A stretch of DNA of 6,809 bases from Clostridiales bacterium (GTDB lineage Bacteria > Bacillota > Clostridia > Oscillospirales > Oscillospiraceae): assembly GCA_003516765.1 (NCBI GenBank), contig DPCD01000173.1, positions 16,816 to 23,624 on the forward strand, in the 5' to 3' direction. A program made the translations under genes and the position numbers. Below the pieces are notes generated by a model, which saw only the letters and a list, made by a program, of their open reading frames with translations, was not told the origin of the DNA and ran no database searches. Of this stretch, positions 6,472-6,809 are shown in pieces (position 1 is the first letter of the stretch; every line of letters starts with the position of its first letter).

Positions 6472-6483
6472 CGCAAAGTATCT

Positions 6484-6708
6484 ATGAATCAAGCATATAA
6501 CCATTTAATTGGCACACGCATCCGCTCTGTCCGGATGCAGGAAAAGCTCTCGCAGGAGCAGCTTGCGGCAAAGGCGCAGCTTCTCGGCTGCGATCTGACG
6601 CGCAGCGCGCTGGCAAAAATTGAATGCGGGCAGCGAAGCATCTACCCGGACGAACTCAAGGCGCTGCATCTGGCGCTGAACGTTCCCTACGACACACTTC
6701 TTCCATGA
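6484..6708 (+). CDS. Second small XRE-family DNA-binding regulator
   Basis: A 74-residue single-domain helix-turn-helix protein: IGTRIRSVRMQEK (9-21), then LSQEQLAAKAQLLG (22-35), recognition helix LTRSALAKIECGQR (38-51) and C-terminal helix ELKALHLALNVPYDTLLP (57-74). It belongs to the clostridial XRE subgroup with a longer turn and an 'SR/TRS.LAKIE.G' recognition helix, so it differs from the upstream regulator and is not a recent duplicate. The ATG at 6484 is kept because the first helix begins at residue 9; an internal ATG (codon 18, near 6535) would remove it. No good ribosome binding site precedes 6484, only AAAG at 6475-6478, so translation probably depends on ribosomes ending at the TGA 12 nt upstream. 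Both genes share a reading frame. Confidence 0.86.
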   Translation: MNQAYNHLIGTRIRSVRMQEKLSQEQLAAKAQLLGCDLTRSALAKIECGQRSIYPDELKALHLALNVPYDTLLP

Positions 6709-6719
6709 AAAAATCCCTG

Positions 6720-6748
6720 TTGCATTGTTCGTCCGCTTTGGGTATAAT
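6720..6748 (+). promoter_or_regulatory. Strong sigma-A promoter for the gene at 6781
   Basis: TTGCAT (6720-6725, four of six -35 bases) and a consensus TATAAT (6743-6748) are 17 nt apart. A second TATAAT is at 6754-6759, 11 bp downstream, but with no matching -35. Expected start is near 6755. The region starts right after the stop of the second XRE gene. Confidence 0.75.
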
Positions 6749-6766
6749 ACGACTATAATGACGGAT

Positions 6767-6772
6767 AGGAGG
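6767..6772 (+). promoter_or_regulatory. Ribosome binding site for the gene at 6781
   Basis: A consensus AGGAGG, 8 nt before the ATG at 6781. Together with the promoter it shows that the few visible codons begin a genuine gene. Confidence 0.88.
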
Positions 6773-6780
6773 CCACAATC

Positions 6781-6809
6781 ATGGCTGTAAAAATTGAAAA
6801 GTCCACCAT
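6781..6809 (+). CDS. Start of an unidentified gene, cut by the right window edge
   Basis: Nine complete codons give MAVKIEKST before the window ends. This is too short to identify a family. The gene is real by its consensus AGGAGG and strong upstream promoter, and seems to be expressed independently of the two XRE genes before it, though read-through from them is possible because no hairpin terminator separates them. Confidence 0.75.

Noticed and set aside
5849..6708. Toxin-antitoxin system made of the 85-residue protein and the XRE genes
   Set aside because: The 85-residue protein shows no known toxin motif, and the genes are divergent rather than in the usual overlapping bicistron. The evidence is insufficient to call it.
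6241..6708. Single XRE gene broken by a nonsense mutation
   Set aside because: Each half is a complete helix-turn-helix domain of normal length from a different XRE subgroup, so two genes are more likely than one broken gene.

Overview
The window reads as a chromosomal stretch from a low-to-moderately GC-rich Gram-positive anaerobe of the Clostridia, probably an Oscillospiraceae-like gut lineage. The grounds are strong AGGAGG-type ribosome binding sites, sigma-A-like promoters, two proteins largely restricted to Bacillota (YlmH and a UPF0291/DUF896 protein), and GC-rich genes separated by AT-rich intergenic DNA. The taxon is inferred; no rRNA or tRNA gene is present to fix it.

Layout. Positions 1-2839 hold a leftward run of four closely spaced genes: ylmH (S4 RNA-binding protein), a UPF0291 small protein, an MBOAT membrane O-acyltransferase, and the N-terminal part of a DHHW/AlgX-type protein that runs off the left edge. 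Junctions are 13, 1 and 9 nt, so this looks like one operon read from a promoter near 2865-2893. The last two genes form the usual two-part module for O-acetylating an exported polysaccharide; the first two are housekeeping-type cytoplasmic proteins.

Positions 3003-5812 hold a rightward operon of two flavoproteins, an HI0933/BaiN-family and a COG2509-family FAD-dependent oxidoreductase, spaced by 2 nt. It has its own promoter (-10 at 2945-2950) and ends in a strong hairpin at 5816-5845 that can serve both strands.

Positions 5849-6708 hold an unrecognised 85-residue acidic protein on the minus strand, diverging from two small XRE-family DNA-binding proteins on the plus strand across a very AT-rich 134-bp intergenic region. 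The two regulators are in the same reading frame, separated by one TGA and four sense codons. A well-formed promoter and ribosome binding site at 6720-6772 then start another plus-strand gene, of which only nine codons are inside the window.

Overall this looks like ordinary core genome with one small regulatory patch. I found no CRISPR array, transposase, integrase, phage gene or clear defence system. The most worthwhile loose ends are the unknown 85-residue protein with its divergent regulators, the in-frame arrangement of those regulators, and the placement of ylmH away from its usual division-gene neighbours.
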